Of a stretch of 64,000 nt of DNA, positions 44,385-55,064 are shown one piece after another (position 1 is the stretch's first letter; the number at the start of each line of letters is the position of its first letter). A program made the position numbers and the translations under genes. The DNA is taken from contig JAJEKV010000086.1 of the NCBI GenBank assembly GCA_021234155.1, forward strand, positions 3,645,461 to 3,709,460. The letters are read 5' to 3'. The stretch is from Isoetes taiwanensis. Taxonomy: Eukaryota > Streptophyta > Lycopodiopsida > Isoetales > Isoetaceae. The notes under the pieces were generated by a model, which saw only the letters and a list, made by a program, of their open reading frames with translations, searched no databases and was not told the DNA's origin.

Positions 44385-45185
44385 TATATTTTAACGTCCA
44401 TGGAGACCAACCGCCTATGAGACGGTTTTACAATATAGCGGAAAGTTTCCAAACACAAAATAAAGCCACGTAAAACCCCATCAGACAATGTGTCTCTACC
44501 ATCGATGAAAAAACCCCGTGTGGGAGGAAAAACCCTTGTAGTAGGCGTTGAGAGGCCCTATTTGGGCGCTCAAATTCCCCGTCTTTGAGGGGACTCACGA
44601 CGGTGGAGACTTGCGTAATATAGAACGCAAGACGCGTGCCACCATTGGCGGCTGCCAGCCAGGAATTGCTATCTCGAGCATCCGAGATCGGCATGAGCTG
44701 CTTCGGATGTGTGCATATGTTGGGCATTCCCCGTAGAGCATGGTGTTCTTCTTCTACTATCCGCATGTGGACAAAGACGGCATAATCTCTCATGCCGGGA
44801 TTCCCCGCCTCCATCCGTACCCAGTACTGTCTCAATTCTCGAGATGGTAGGACCCTGTCCTTATTGCAGCTATAGCTCTTCGTTTCTTGGTGGAAATGTG
44901 TGCCTTCAGATACTGGTGGGGGCCGTGTTCAAGCGACGGATTGACCTGTGTGTGGTAGTGCTCTGTTTTGGGCTTTGCAAGAGTGGGCGCATCCCACAGA
45001 GAGGCAGCAAAGCGCGCATTCAAATGCAGCTCCTGCTCTGCGATATCCGACATATCCACAATGTGTTGATAGTCTATGGACCATCGTGCGAACCATCCCC
45101 TACAATGCTCTTGCCATACTCTCTTCAGACGTTGCGGCCCTTGTACCAATAACAGAGCCCGGGGAGGAAGACGTAATTTGCCTGA
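44385..45185 (-). pseudogene. LINE ORF2 C-terminal region and 3' tail, opposite strand
   Basis: The minus strand from 45150 reads GPHQYLKAHISTKKRRAIAA IRTGSYHLEN and, after frame changes, a region with CPTYAHIRSS, which resembles the post-RT C-terminus of L1-type ORF2. It ends at GGTTGGTCTCCATGGACGTT AAAA (44390-44413 in reverse), the same 3' tail motif as at 16634 and 32951. This links the tail motif to a LINE. It abuts the plus-strand LINE fragment tail to tail. Confidence 0.6.
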
Positions 45186-45189
45186 AGTA

Positions 45190-45575
45190 TGTTTTTAGAG
45201 AGAACCTCTAATTTAAGAGAATAAAACTTTTAATCGAAAATTGAAGTGATTTTTATAACTAAAATTGTAGTATTTTCAAAAATTGAAGATAAAATTTTCA
45301 TAACCACATACAAAATTTACAGTCTTTTCCAAAGACTCGGTTATGTACAAAACTGTGAGGAGTAATCAGGGAGGATCCAGCACACCCTCCATGTTTATGC
45401 CATCGTCATCACATTCACTTCTTTCTCTAGCATTTAATTGATTGCAGATTAATTGAAACTGTTGGCAGTGATCCCACATGAAGAGACCTAAGATTTTTAT
45501 GCTCTGTGTATTTTTTCGCGTGGTAGCTATTAGTAATATGACAACAAGTGTAGTTGCACAACTTTTGAGATATTA
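45190..45575. other. No gene recognised
   Basis: AT-rich intergenic sequence without supported features. Confidence 0.5.
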
Positions 45576-45577
45576 AG

Positions 45578-45842
45578 ATATTAGGAATACAAAGTGTACT
45601 CTATTCCGGAATATAAGATTGTATTCCGGAATACAAAAGTGTATTCCGGAATACACTTTTGTATTCTATGGGCAACTAAATCTGGCTCTGGACAACGAAA
45701 TTTGACTTGTATCTTGGCGTTCAGGATCTCTTGAACATTCTAGAAGTGTAAAAGAAGAAAATAAAATAGAGGGATATCGCATAACGGCTCCGGGAGAAGA
45801 GGGAAATATATTCTGGAATACACTTTGTAGAATAGGATTTGG
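45578..45842. mobile_element. MITE-like element containing a 38-bp perfect palindrome
   Basis: ATACAAAGTGTACTCTATTC at the left resembles the reverse of the right end (TATTCTGGAATACACTTTGT AGAATAGG, 45810-45838), as diverged terminal inverted repeats. Inside, 45629-45666 is an exact palindrome with the centre TGTATTCCGGAATACA. The word TATTCCGGAATA occurs three times within 60 bp. Confidence 0.55.
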
Positions 45843-45849
45843 TTTACAC

Positions 45850-47240
45850 AAAAAAGGCGATGATCCTGCTGGGTGATCTATTTCAGCTCCAGATTGGGTT
45901 TTGAAACCCTGACTGCTGATGGCGGCTCTGGTATGTTGCACCGGTCGCTTGGAGTATGTTAAATATCTTGGAGTTAGGGCATGTTTGCTGGCTATGCTGG
46001 TTGTGGCTGTGGCTGCTGGCTATGCTGGCTGCGGAGCAACACAAGATTGCTTATGGCTCAAGATGGTTGTGGCCATTGGGATGATGGTTGTGGCCGTTGG
46101 GACGATTTTTACTTATGCTCATCACTACAATTTCCATTAACTTATTCCGACACAAGGAATACATAGAAGAATGACCTGTGCTTATCTTTATTACAATTTC
46201 CAATAAAATAGTTCCGGTGCGTTCCATCAGCTGTTTACAAAAGGAATCCTGACTCGGTGGGAAGCTCGGTTGTACCACAAACATAGCCGCAAGTTAAATA
46301 TACAGCGTATAATCACAACAGCTAACTGCAGCAGGCTTTGAGGAATATTTTGAGTATCATCAGCGCCTTGGGTTATTCGAATCTGGCATTTGGTTAGACC
46401 AGAAGGCTACCACGCCAAACAAATGAGGACCCACACTTTAATGTCGTGATTCACACACTATTTTTCTTCCCACAAACAGGCAAATTCAACGTCGTTCCAT
46501 TCAACAGCCAGATAAGGAGGGCAAAATTGTTTGTTGTTCAAATACACGTACTAATGTGAACGAGCCATTATGATAAAAAAATATATAGAATTTAAAATTC
46601 CAAAGGTTTGTCTCTACTATATAAAATAAAGCCTTATGTAATTTGCACCATCGAAAAACATTCAACATTTGTGATTGCGCAAAGAAATCTCATGAACACT
46701 CATCTTGCACTTAACCTCATTTGACTGCATCAAGTCAATTGTACACAACATCTAAGTTCCTTAGCAACTTGGCCATTCTTCTCCATCCCATAATTCTAGT
46801 GTCCGTATAGGGCTATTCAAATGGCAGAAGGGTATGGTCTGCTTATACGCTTTATAGATTCTCTGCTATCACATAAGAAAGCATAAGGACATTTTTGTGG
46901 ACGTTGCGGATTTTTTGCCATTTAAGGCTGGCTATAACATGCCCACGTCCAACATTTACCGTCCAACATTTACCACGATGGCATAACAGTGATCTCCATG
47001 CCAAACTCATAAGGTTATAGTCAGCTTCTTTTCCTGCTATCCAAATCCAGACAATCTTTTTTATTGCAAGGTGATTTATAACTGTGTTTTCATTACTGCA
47101 AATAGGATCCAAATGTTAAATTTTCAAAAAAGAAAGATGTCTTTTGAAAAGCATGTACCCTAGCACAAAGCACTAAAGCATCAAACATTCTCAATCAACA
47201 TTTTTCATGGTCTTTACAATTTTGATGATTCAACAAATAT
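45850..47240. other. No gene recognised
   Basis: Intergenic. Imperfect GGCTGTGGCTGCTGGCTATG CTGG-type repeats lie at 45982-46100, and the frames across them are composition artefacts. The end forms the 3' flank of the proteasome gene. Confidence 0.5.
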
Positions 47241-47242
47241 TA

Positions 47243-48875
47243 CTAAACTACTGTTGCCCCTGCTATCAACGCCTTCAATGAAGATGAAGGATTTGTTATA
47301 TCCTCATGCCAGGCCGGAAGCTTATCACCAGGATGGAACTTCTTCGTCGCGCCTTGTGCATTAACCTGTGTTGACAAGTGAAAGCATAATTATTTTAAAC
47401 TTAAACGTTCTTCAGCAGTCACATTGCTCTTTCGCTCTTGCACTTACCGTGACTGTTCGAATGCATCCTCCACTGCCACCATCTCGTGCCATGGCTAATG
47501 AAACTGCCTTGGTGACGAGATCCTATAGCAAAGAAGATTAATTAACACATTTAATCACATTTCACAAACGTAAGTGAGATATGCACCTCTGCCTCCTTTT
47601 CACTCAGGTCCTCACGCCAGGCTTGATCAAGGAAGCCATAGAGGTAAGAGGAGCCAGATCCTGAAATAAGAGGAGGTTTACTTGATAAAGTTTAACCAGC
47701 CGTGTACTAAGCATAAGGATATCTTTGCAGAGAATAAAACCTAGGCATACCTCCTGTAGAGAATGGAAGCTGCAACATGGTTCCACCAAGTGGTATACCA
47801 TACACGCTACCACCCTCGTATTTATCCCAACCAGCAACGATCATTCCTGCTTGTAGCATGGACTGGAGAAGTTCTTTCATGTTATATATTATGGTGGATA
47901 ATTAAAGGCATGTATGAAGACAAATAACCATTTCGTCCCTACCTTATTTTGATAGGAGAGTTCCCGGACAAGTTTTGCAGCTGTCTTCACAGTAGCTGGT
48001 TGCCCTAACTGAATCCTGGTAATTGTATGATTTTAATTCAGTTTACATCTTGTTCTATATATATCTTACTTCATACCAAGATAAGTACTTACGTATGTTG
48101 ATGCAAGAAATAGCGCACATAATCTGACACAACTTGGGTGTCTGCAGCCTGCAACAAAAAAACAGAGATTGTATGATATAACGCAAAATAATTAAAGATT
48201 GGAATTAGACTATATTTGCATACCGAGCCTGACCGACAAATGTAAATATTATCGCTCAGCTTTGTAATCTTGTCTGATGCACGATTTGCCACGTATATAC
48301 CTGAGAGGGTTTTTCAAACATACAGCATTGCAATTCAGGATATACAGTACGATGGGGTGTGCATATGTAAAGCAATGAGCATCATGAAAAAAATGCTGAA
48401 AATGTCTCCAGACTTAAAAGAAAAGACACTAAACTAATAAACAAGAACTTCCAGGGACCATTTTTCTGCCAATGCTACTTTCTTATGGTTGTTCTTTTCA
48501 TAGTGAATAAACTGAAATATCCTAATTGCCAAATTCATTTGGGTTCTTTGTTCTATTAACAATCCAGAATTTACTGTTCTACTCTGCTGATTCAGATCAG
48601 ATCATAAGTACCTTTTGTGTTCTTCTCGTTTAAATATTTCCTTAAGCATATTTATGCCACAGATTCCAAAAGCTTTTGCAACAGCATACCTGTGGTGGTA
48701 CGCGAATCTGCTGCCAAAACTACACCATCTTTATACTGGACTGCCATAATCGTCGTCTGCCATTCATATTTAGCAATGAGCAAAGACCTAAAAAAAAGGT
48801 ATATATTCTAGGGCGAATGAAATAGCAACTGACCCCCATGCTATGAGGAGCGGACATCCAGCTTAAATCCTCCAT
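47243..48875 (-). CDS. PBA1: 20S proteasome subunit beta type-1 (PSMB6-type, caspase-like), 9 exons, 232 aa
   Basis: A catalytic subunit of the 20S core particle, which cleaves after acidic residues. Exons in gene order: 48834-48875, 48690-48756, 48224-48300, 48093-48148, 47943-48015, 47751-47862, 47587-47660, 47448-47522, 47243-47365. Every intron is GT-AG and joins in frame; they are 64-90 bp except intron 2 (389 bp). The protein starts [14 protein letters not shown], a 14-residue propeptide, then [20 protein letters not shown], where the first Thr becomes the N-terminal nucleophile after autocleavage. The catalytic Asp (AADSR) and Lys (ASDKITKL) are present, as are [20 protein letters not shown] and [22 protein letters not shown]. 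The fold continues to [31 protein letters not shown] and a C-terminus ending AGATVV. Length and wording match plant PBA1 throughout; an intact housekeeping gene. Confidence 0.96.
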
Positions 48876-50010
48876 GTCTGCTTCAATTCGTCGGAGCCTG
48901 CAGCGCGACTAGTTCTAGGGCACGAAATGCCTAGTGGATGTTTTTACACGCTAATCGGGAAAAACAGTACACCTCTGGTTATGGCTCATTTAACAAAAGC
49001 AAACCTAATGGTTAAAAAAACTATTCTATTCTATTCTATTCCTTCATATTTCCTAAATTCCGAAAATGCCCCTCTATTTTTCATCGAATGACAGTCCACG
49101 GTTGTACGACGTCGAATTTTATTTGTTGGCATGTTGTTAGAGACGAAACATTCTTTTCCATGTAGACATGAAATCAAATCCGTATAGCTGGGTTAATCCA
49201 AACATTTGAAGCTCCAAGTAACCGATGGATTCCAGCAACTACACTGAAGTGGGCATAAGAACTAACTGATTATTATACCGTATCTTCTAAGTTAAAGAAC
49301 CACTGCGCAGTGAACCAGAGATCGTTATTTGCTGCTTTAAAAAACTCCACTACTCTACCCAAATAGTCTGGAAGGTATAAAATGACCAATTATGCTACTG
49401 CAACCAAGTAGTTCTCTCATAAGTAGTTCAACGTGCATTGACTGTCACACAAATCCCAAGCTTATAAAAGGCATGATCCACTTCTGCTTCTTCATAATGG
49501 AAAACAGCTTGAGTTATTTCTTGGTCACTGAACCATCCACAAAGGTTAAATCAGTACCCCTACATTATAAGTCCAACAAGTTCTAATAAAACTATAGAAG
49601 CAATGCAAATAGTCAGGATAGTTAGAGATTGAGCGCACCTGTTCAATGGATCAATCTGCCACACGCATAGAAAAGTTATGAGTCAGGATGCATATTTAAG
49701 CCAACAAACAAAACATGCAAGTATGACAATGGACATTTTGTCACCTTTTGAGCCTTCTTCTGGTACCGAAGAGGCCATTAACGTTTAGCTTCTTCCTGAG
49801 GAATAGGCTTTCCAGGAAATGCAGCAGAGACAGTTACAGTATGCCCAGTCCAAGAAATAGTTACATAGAAGTGCATTCATATCCGGAGAAATAGTTACAT
49901 TACACATTACAATATGATTATGCTTCAAAGAAGAATTGTTCATAACCTGGCTTTCCAGGATGGATCAAAACAACCAATGAATCAAAACAAATGTGTTTCT
50001 GCTTAATCAA
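48876..50010. other. Upstream of the proteasome gene; mostly no gene recognised
   Basis: A retroposon tail with (TATTC)n lies at 49012-49041. Near 49770-49860 the minus strand reads SWTGHTVTVSAAFPGKPIPQ EEAKR, a stop and WPLRYQKKAQK, coding-like but unrecognised. Otherwise AT-rich. Confidence 0.45.
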
Positions 50011-50015
50011 TGTGC

Positions 50016-50480
50016 TCAAATGGGATTCCTATATGTCCGCTCGTTGTGGCCATTATTACCACAGCGTGTACATTTGTAAATACGTTTTGCTTTAGTCTTG
50101 TCTTCTGTACGTTCACGCTTCCTCTTAGGCCTACCGGGAGGACGCCTTGTTGCAGGTGGAAGCATTTCAGTCTCTTCTAGTTGGTTAAGATTGGCTGGAT
50201 AAATAGCTCCAGCATATGAACTGCAATAAGAACTCAAGAAATAACCACGATGTGCATATAATCCTGGGCGTTGCCTTTTGAACAAAATTGCAGCCATGGC
50301 ATGAGCACAAGGCAACTCAAGGGTCTGCCAATCCAAACATGTACATGTCCTGGTCTCAATATTAACAACATAAGAATGCTCGGGACCATGCACTTCAAAA
50401 ACAAATGCATCAGAAGGAAAAATTCTATACCTTCTAGCACGCTCAGTTACCCTTTCAATGTGTTGTTGTGCATCTTTCAC
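50016..50480 (-). pseudogene. MULE (MuDR-type) transposase C-terminal fragment with SWIM zinc finger
   Basis: The 154-codon open part contains a SWIM zinc finger, CTCLDWQTLELPCAHAMAAI (CxC...CxH), followed by YLSSYCSSYAGAIYP-like sequence, a basic GRPKRKRER linker and a terminal knuckle CTRCGNNGHNERTY, where the last Cys of a CCHC knuckle is replaced by Tyr. This is the C-terminus of MuDR-like Mutator transposases or domesticated FHY3/MUG-like proteins. The DDE catalytic domain that should precede it is absent; upstream is the start of an unrelated repeat. The first ATG is therefore not a true start. Confidence 0.75.
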
Positions 50481-50689
50481 TAATGCAAATGCAACACATC
50501 TTTCACATATAAGTTATTTGCTTATTTTGGGTTGTCCAAAGGGGAAAACCAAGGGGGTTTTGATGAGGAATTTGCATATTTCAAAAGATATTCATTTGGG
50601 ACGTTTGAGTATGTGATATGATGTTATGTGCTTATGTTTATGCACTTTCACAGCTAGGTCGATCTCGAGAGAGATGGGATGAATGACAT

Positions 50690-51190
50690 GTCTATTTTTC
50701 CCAAGTCGGATTCTCGCTCGCCATCAAGAGTCTGACGCCAGATACATGGCCTCATATTTGCGAGCTTGTGCTGACAGGAGGGAATCTCAGGTTCAATTGC
50801 GTGTGAGGGAGGGCGACGTGATAGTCATTCCTTATGGACATGCATTTTGGTTCTACAACGACCAATAAGAGCGGGCAGAGATACTTGGTGTTGGTTTCAC
50901 CAAGCTTGGCAGGAATCCTAGGGTGAGGGACTCTGCCTTGTGATTTGTCTTTTCTTTCTCGATGGTGCTCCCATCTTCCATTGCCAGTCCTGTAGTACAG
51001 TAACAAATTACGAATGTCTGTTGTTCTTGGATGGAGGACTTTGACCTTTTCAATGTCGCCACTGCATTTAGCCCGCGTGTTCTGGCTCAAGCGTTGGACA
51101 TCTTCGAGGAAAGCGTGCGGGAGTTGATCGAGAGACAACAAAACCAGACTGGAATTATCAAGGTTTCTAGGGAAGAGATGCGGCCGCAAA
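50690..51190 (+). pseudogene. 11S globulin (legumin)-like cupin pseudogene
   Basis: The frame reads LRVREGDVIVIPYGHAFWFY NDQ, a stop, then ERAEILGVGFTKLGRNPRVR, the end of the first cupin of legumin-type proteins (compare the REGDV..P.G.AHWFYNDG and NPRVF blocks). After an interval that could be an intron (about 50945-51030) it continues DFDLFNVATAFSPRVLAQAL DIFEESVRELIERQQNQTGI IKVSREEM, matching the conserved NVL.GF...LLAEA and RG.IVRV region. The in-frame stop after YNDQ and absence of the second cupin (the basic chain) show a broken partial copy. 11S globulins are seed storage proteins, also known from fern spores. The gypsy element at 51585 may have truncated it. Confidence 0.65.
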
Positions 51191-51584
51191 GGTCCACCCT
51201 AAACATGGGTGCCACCCATCTTGTCCATCAGCTCGGGACGAGTTTTCCGGAGGCCAGAGTGAGAAACAGTGGAGAGCTCCGTGAAGTGAACAGCAGAAGG
51301 AGGCATCATACACAAGCAGAGTGTCACAATAGCATCAGAGTTATGATATTGGTTGACCAAAAGCGAGCACTGACCATCTCCTAGTAGAACTAACAATCTT
51401 AGATATTCAGTCTTGGAGCGAGTAATGGGAATTTTTTTTTTCCATGATAGGCTAAGGAGCTACCTAGGAATAATTAGCAATTACATAAGAAATTTTTAAG
51501 AAAACTTAAAAATTCAGGCCAAAATTAACTCGACCACTCGCACCATATGCAGGGACCACATCAGGATAATTTTAAATATGACTC

Positions 51585-53430
51585 CAAAAAATGAATCTGA
51601 GCAGCGAGACTGAACACATGACCAAGAATTGCTTGCCTTTGTGCGGGCTTTACGAATTTGGAGACATTACCTTCTTGGTAGGAGATTCCAGTTGGATACA
51701 GATCATCAAAGTCTCCAATATATCTTCATGCAATCCCACCTCAATCTCTGTCAACATAGATGGATGGAATTCTTGGAGGAATATGATTTTGAGGTTGTGT
51801 ATAAATCGGGCAAGCACAACGTTGTTGCCATTGCCCTTTCTAAGTACCCTTTTATCACTCACACGCATTGTAATGCTCTCTCTACGCGTACCAGTGAGTT
51901 TGGAAAGACAATTGAGCGTGCTCTTCTGACGGATCCTGAATTTTATGAGGTTTGGCAAAGTTTATATAAGGAAGCCAGGATGGATAAAGAGCGTGAGGCT
52001 CTCCGTCATTACAAAAGGAAGGCAAACTCCTTTATTACGAGAACAAATTATGTGTACCAGAAACTTCAGAGGTTCAAAAGCTTATCCACCATGACACACA
52101 TAATAGTCCTATAGCTGGACATGTCGGGTTTATGAAAACTTATTTCAAGATCAGATCCAACTACTTTTGGCCAGGAATGAAAAAGCACATTGCCCATTAC
52201 ATTAAGTAATGTCAGCTTTGCCAGCAAACAAAGGCAGAATAGTTACGAATTCCAGGAGAGCTAGAGCCATTGGAAGTTCCCATGCCAAATGGGAAAGTTA
52301 TAACCATGGATTTTATAGTGGGTCTCCCAAGAACTCTTAGGGGATTTGACGCATTAATGGTAGTCGTGGACAAGCTTTCTAAGTTGGCACATTTCTTGCC
52401 CTGTCACGCTACAGATACTACCTTGGACACCGCACTGTTGTTCTCCAAGGAGATTTTTTGCCTTCATGGTATGCCACGCACCATCATCTCAGATCGGGAT
52501 CCTAAGTTTGTAAGTGCTTGGAAGGATTTCTTTAGCACTATTCAAACCAAACTTGCCATGAGGACTGCATATCACCCTCAAACGAATGGTCAGATGGAGC
52601 GCACTAATAGAATTATTGAAGATATGCTGCATAATTATGTCTAAAAAATAAGCAATCACAATGGGCAAACTATATCCATTTGGTGGAATTTGCCTACAAT
52701 AGCACCAAACAGGAGTCTTCTAGAATATCTCCATTTATGATTAATTATGGGTATAGACACATGGCACAATCTTGTTTCCAAGGTGAAAGTGTCCCAACGG
52801 TTGCTTACGAATATGCAGGCCTTGATGGAGGAAGTTTGTGGCTATTTATTGGCCGCTAGAGGCAGACAAAAGAGTGTTGCAGATAAGCATCGCACGGAAC
52901 ACGAATTTCAAGTGGGTGAATTTGTATGGCTAAAGATTAAAGTCAAGCAAGCTAAGCTCAAGATTGGCAATTGTAAAAACTAGCACCATGATGGGCGGGC
53001 CCCTTCAAATCATCCAACCAATAGGCCCGCAGGCTTATAAGTTGAATTTTCCTGTGCATTTAAAGTTCCATAAAGTTTTCTACGTAAGCCTTTTGAAGAA
53101 GCATACACCCAATCTGGAAGAGATCCTTGATACACCAACACTTCTGGAAATGACTGATGAAGAATTGGAAATCATCCCAGAAGGTCTTCTTGATCGAGCA
53201 TATAAGCAAACTGGTGGACACAAATCTTGCAATATTTGGTTAAGTGGAAGCACTTACCAACAGAAGATGCTACATGGGTTCTTAAGGCGAATCTTGATAA
53301 GGCTTACATAGACATTATGCAACAATGCCAGGGTGGGGTCGGACCATCCATGATGCTATCGACTCCAACTCCGATGGTAAGCCGTTGCGTGTTCCATCGG
53401 GCAGGGTTCATGCAGGGGTTGGGAATAGAT
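51585..53430 (+). pseudogene. Ty3/gypsy chromovirus pol: RNase H, integrase, chromodomain (broken)
   Basis: The relic starts abruptly at the RNase H end of pol: THDQELLAFVRALRIWRHYL, LDTDHQSLQYIF and YDFEVVYKSGKHN. It passes through the HHCC zinc-binding part of integrase (GHVGFMKTYFKIRSNYFWPG MKK, CQLCQQTK) to the DDE core: TMDFIVGLP, ISDRDPKFVSAWKDFF and HPQTNGQMERTNRIIE. The C-terminal part contains GPQAYKLNFPVHLKFHKVFY and a chromodomain, QYLVKWKHLPTEDATWVLKA, which places it in the chromovirus branch and would target insertion to certain chromatin. Stops (after YIK, KAE, HNYV) and frameshifts disable it; gag, protease and most of RT are missing on the left. Confidence 0.9.
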
Positions 53431-53943
53431 GCATCTTAGGATGAGCAAGGAACATTTAGGTATGATAGGACGCGTTCGCCTACGGCTATAATAGAAATGA
53501 TGTCATTCCTTATGCCGAGACGAATAGCAGGCCCTAGGCATGATAGGATACCTTTTTGCTTTCTTTCCCTTTCTTGTTTTAAACAGGGGGTGGACCCTTT
53601 AACCACAATCTTTTTATTATCTTGTATATACTGATGTACTCTGAACATGCAGGCCAGTAGCAGTTATTATGGGATCTGTGGCTTCTTGTTTTTATGTCCG
53701 TTTCCTTTTAGTATGTTGTCGTTTACTAGGATGGTCCACTGAGGACCCCCCTTGTAATTGCATCTGTATTGTCTCTAAGCTTTGTGTGAAGGACTGCAAT
53801 CCAAAACTATGATCGCCCATGATCATTTTATATACCTTCTGTATTGCTAGTTTCAATATATTAGATCTTTCATAACTTAATTAGAGGATCATCTAATCAC
53901 CTAACCACAATGCTGAGGACAACATTCTTCTAAGGGGGAAGAA
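53431..53943 (+). mobile_element. Untranslated 3' region of chromovirus and polypurine tract
   Basis: Between the chromodomain end and the LTR there is no ORF. It ends in GCTGAGGACAACATTCTTCT and AAGGGGGAAGAA, the polypurine tract, matching the sequence before the LTR at 31419. Confidence 0.75.
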
Positions 53944-55064
53944 TGTGGCATTTTACATATTTATATGGACATACAAATAATGACATGTCACTATGGGTAT
54001 TTTGGAACCATTGTGGAGTAAACAAGAAAGGTTTAAGTTAGCTATGCTAATACACCAGTCAATTAAGCTATTGAATGAATAAATATCTAGCTATGTACTA
54101 GTAATTAGAATAAATTGACCAATGGGATAAAGCCACCTGAACCAACTCGATTGGCCCAGCTACTTACCCATTTGGGAAGTAATTATGGGAATTACGGAGG
54201 GATAGAGACCTAAAGACTATCTAGTAGTAGATATGCTCCTAGCTAGAATCCCTTAAATCCCGTTAAATGCGGCATATGCATAAGAGCCCATTTGGTTGTG
54301 GAGGTTATGTTATGATTGAGCACCAGATAACGGATACCATGGTGAAGTGGAGGTGGATCCTTGCTGAGCACGGCTATTAGGGCTCCTATAGTGTGCTAGG
54401 CTTATAGTCAGTCACCACGTCTGGGCTAGATATGGGTCTGACACCCCGTGGATCGCAGGTACTGTCCAGAGGGATGCTCTGGGCTCGCTAGGTGAGATGA
54501 GCCAACCTATAGATTTAGAGGGGTAAGTGGGGTACGGATGCATGGGCGCCGGTGGTGCCATGACCTTCTAGCGCAATCATGGAACCATTGTGCTCTCGGA
54601 AGGGGCTTGTCCCATTCTTGCCTCATTGGACTGAGGAGATGTAACCTGGAGTAGATGGGATTATGTATCCAAACGGCTACAATCACGCCATAACATGTTT
54701 CAGCCTATCTACAAAGTGTGCACAGGAGGGGCGGGTGGAGTGGACTACCTTAGCCATTGTTCCATGCCAGCCAATGCCATTGTCATTATTCCGTCTATTG
54801 ATATTCGAAGGCATTGACCATCAGTTGACCCCCTTGAGTCTGAGCCCGGGGTAGAACCTTCATTTCTGATGCATTTGTATGTATATTGATATTATGTGAT
54901 GTCGTCTTGTTGATGGATGGGCCACCCTTCGAGGTGGCATAGTATTATATATATGGTTGCTAGGTGCCAACATGTATATACACTTTCTCTATATAGGATT
55001 TTCCATAGAAGGCGTGGGACGAATGACACCTCCGTGCCCTTCACCCGAACACTTGCCCATCACA
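53944..55064 (+). mobile_element. 3' LTR of chromovirus (1121 bp)
   Basis: It starts TGTGGCATTTTACATATTTA and ends CTTGCCCATCACA. It is homologous to the LTR at 31419-32829 in many blocks (AGACCTAAAGACTATCTAG, AATCCCGTTAAATGCGGC, GGCGTGGGACGAATGACACC), but divergence and indels show a different, old copy. Confidence 0.88.

Noticed and set aside
45919-46166. Cys/Gly/Val-rich frames over GGCTGTGGCTGCTGGC repeats
   Set aside because: Low-complexity repeat; membrane-like look is a composition effect.
50016-50480. Intact domesticated transposase gene (FHY3/MUG-like)
   Set aside because: Only the SWIM and a degenerate knuckle are present; the catalytic domain and a true start are missing.
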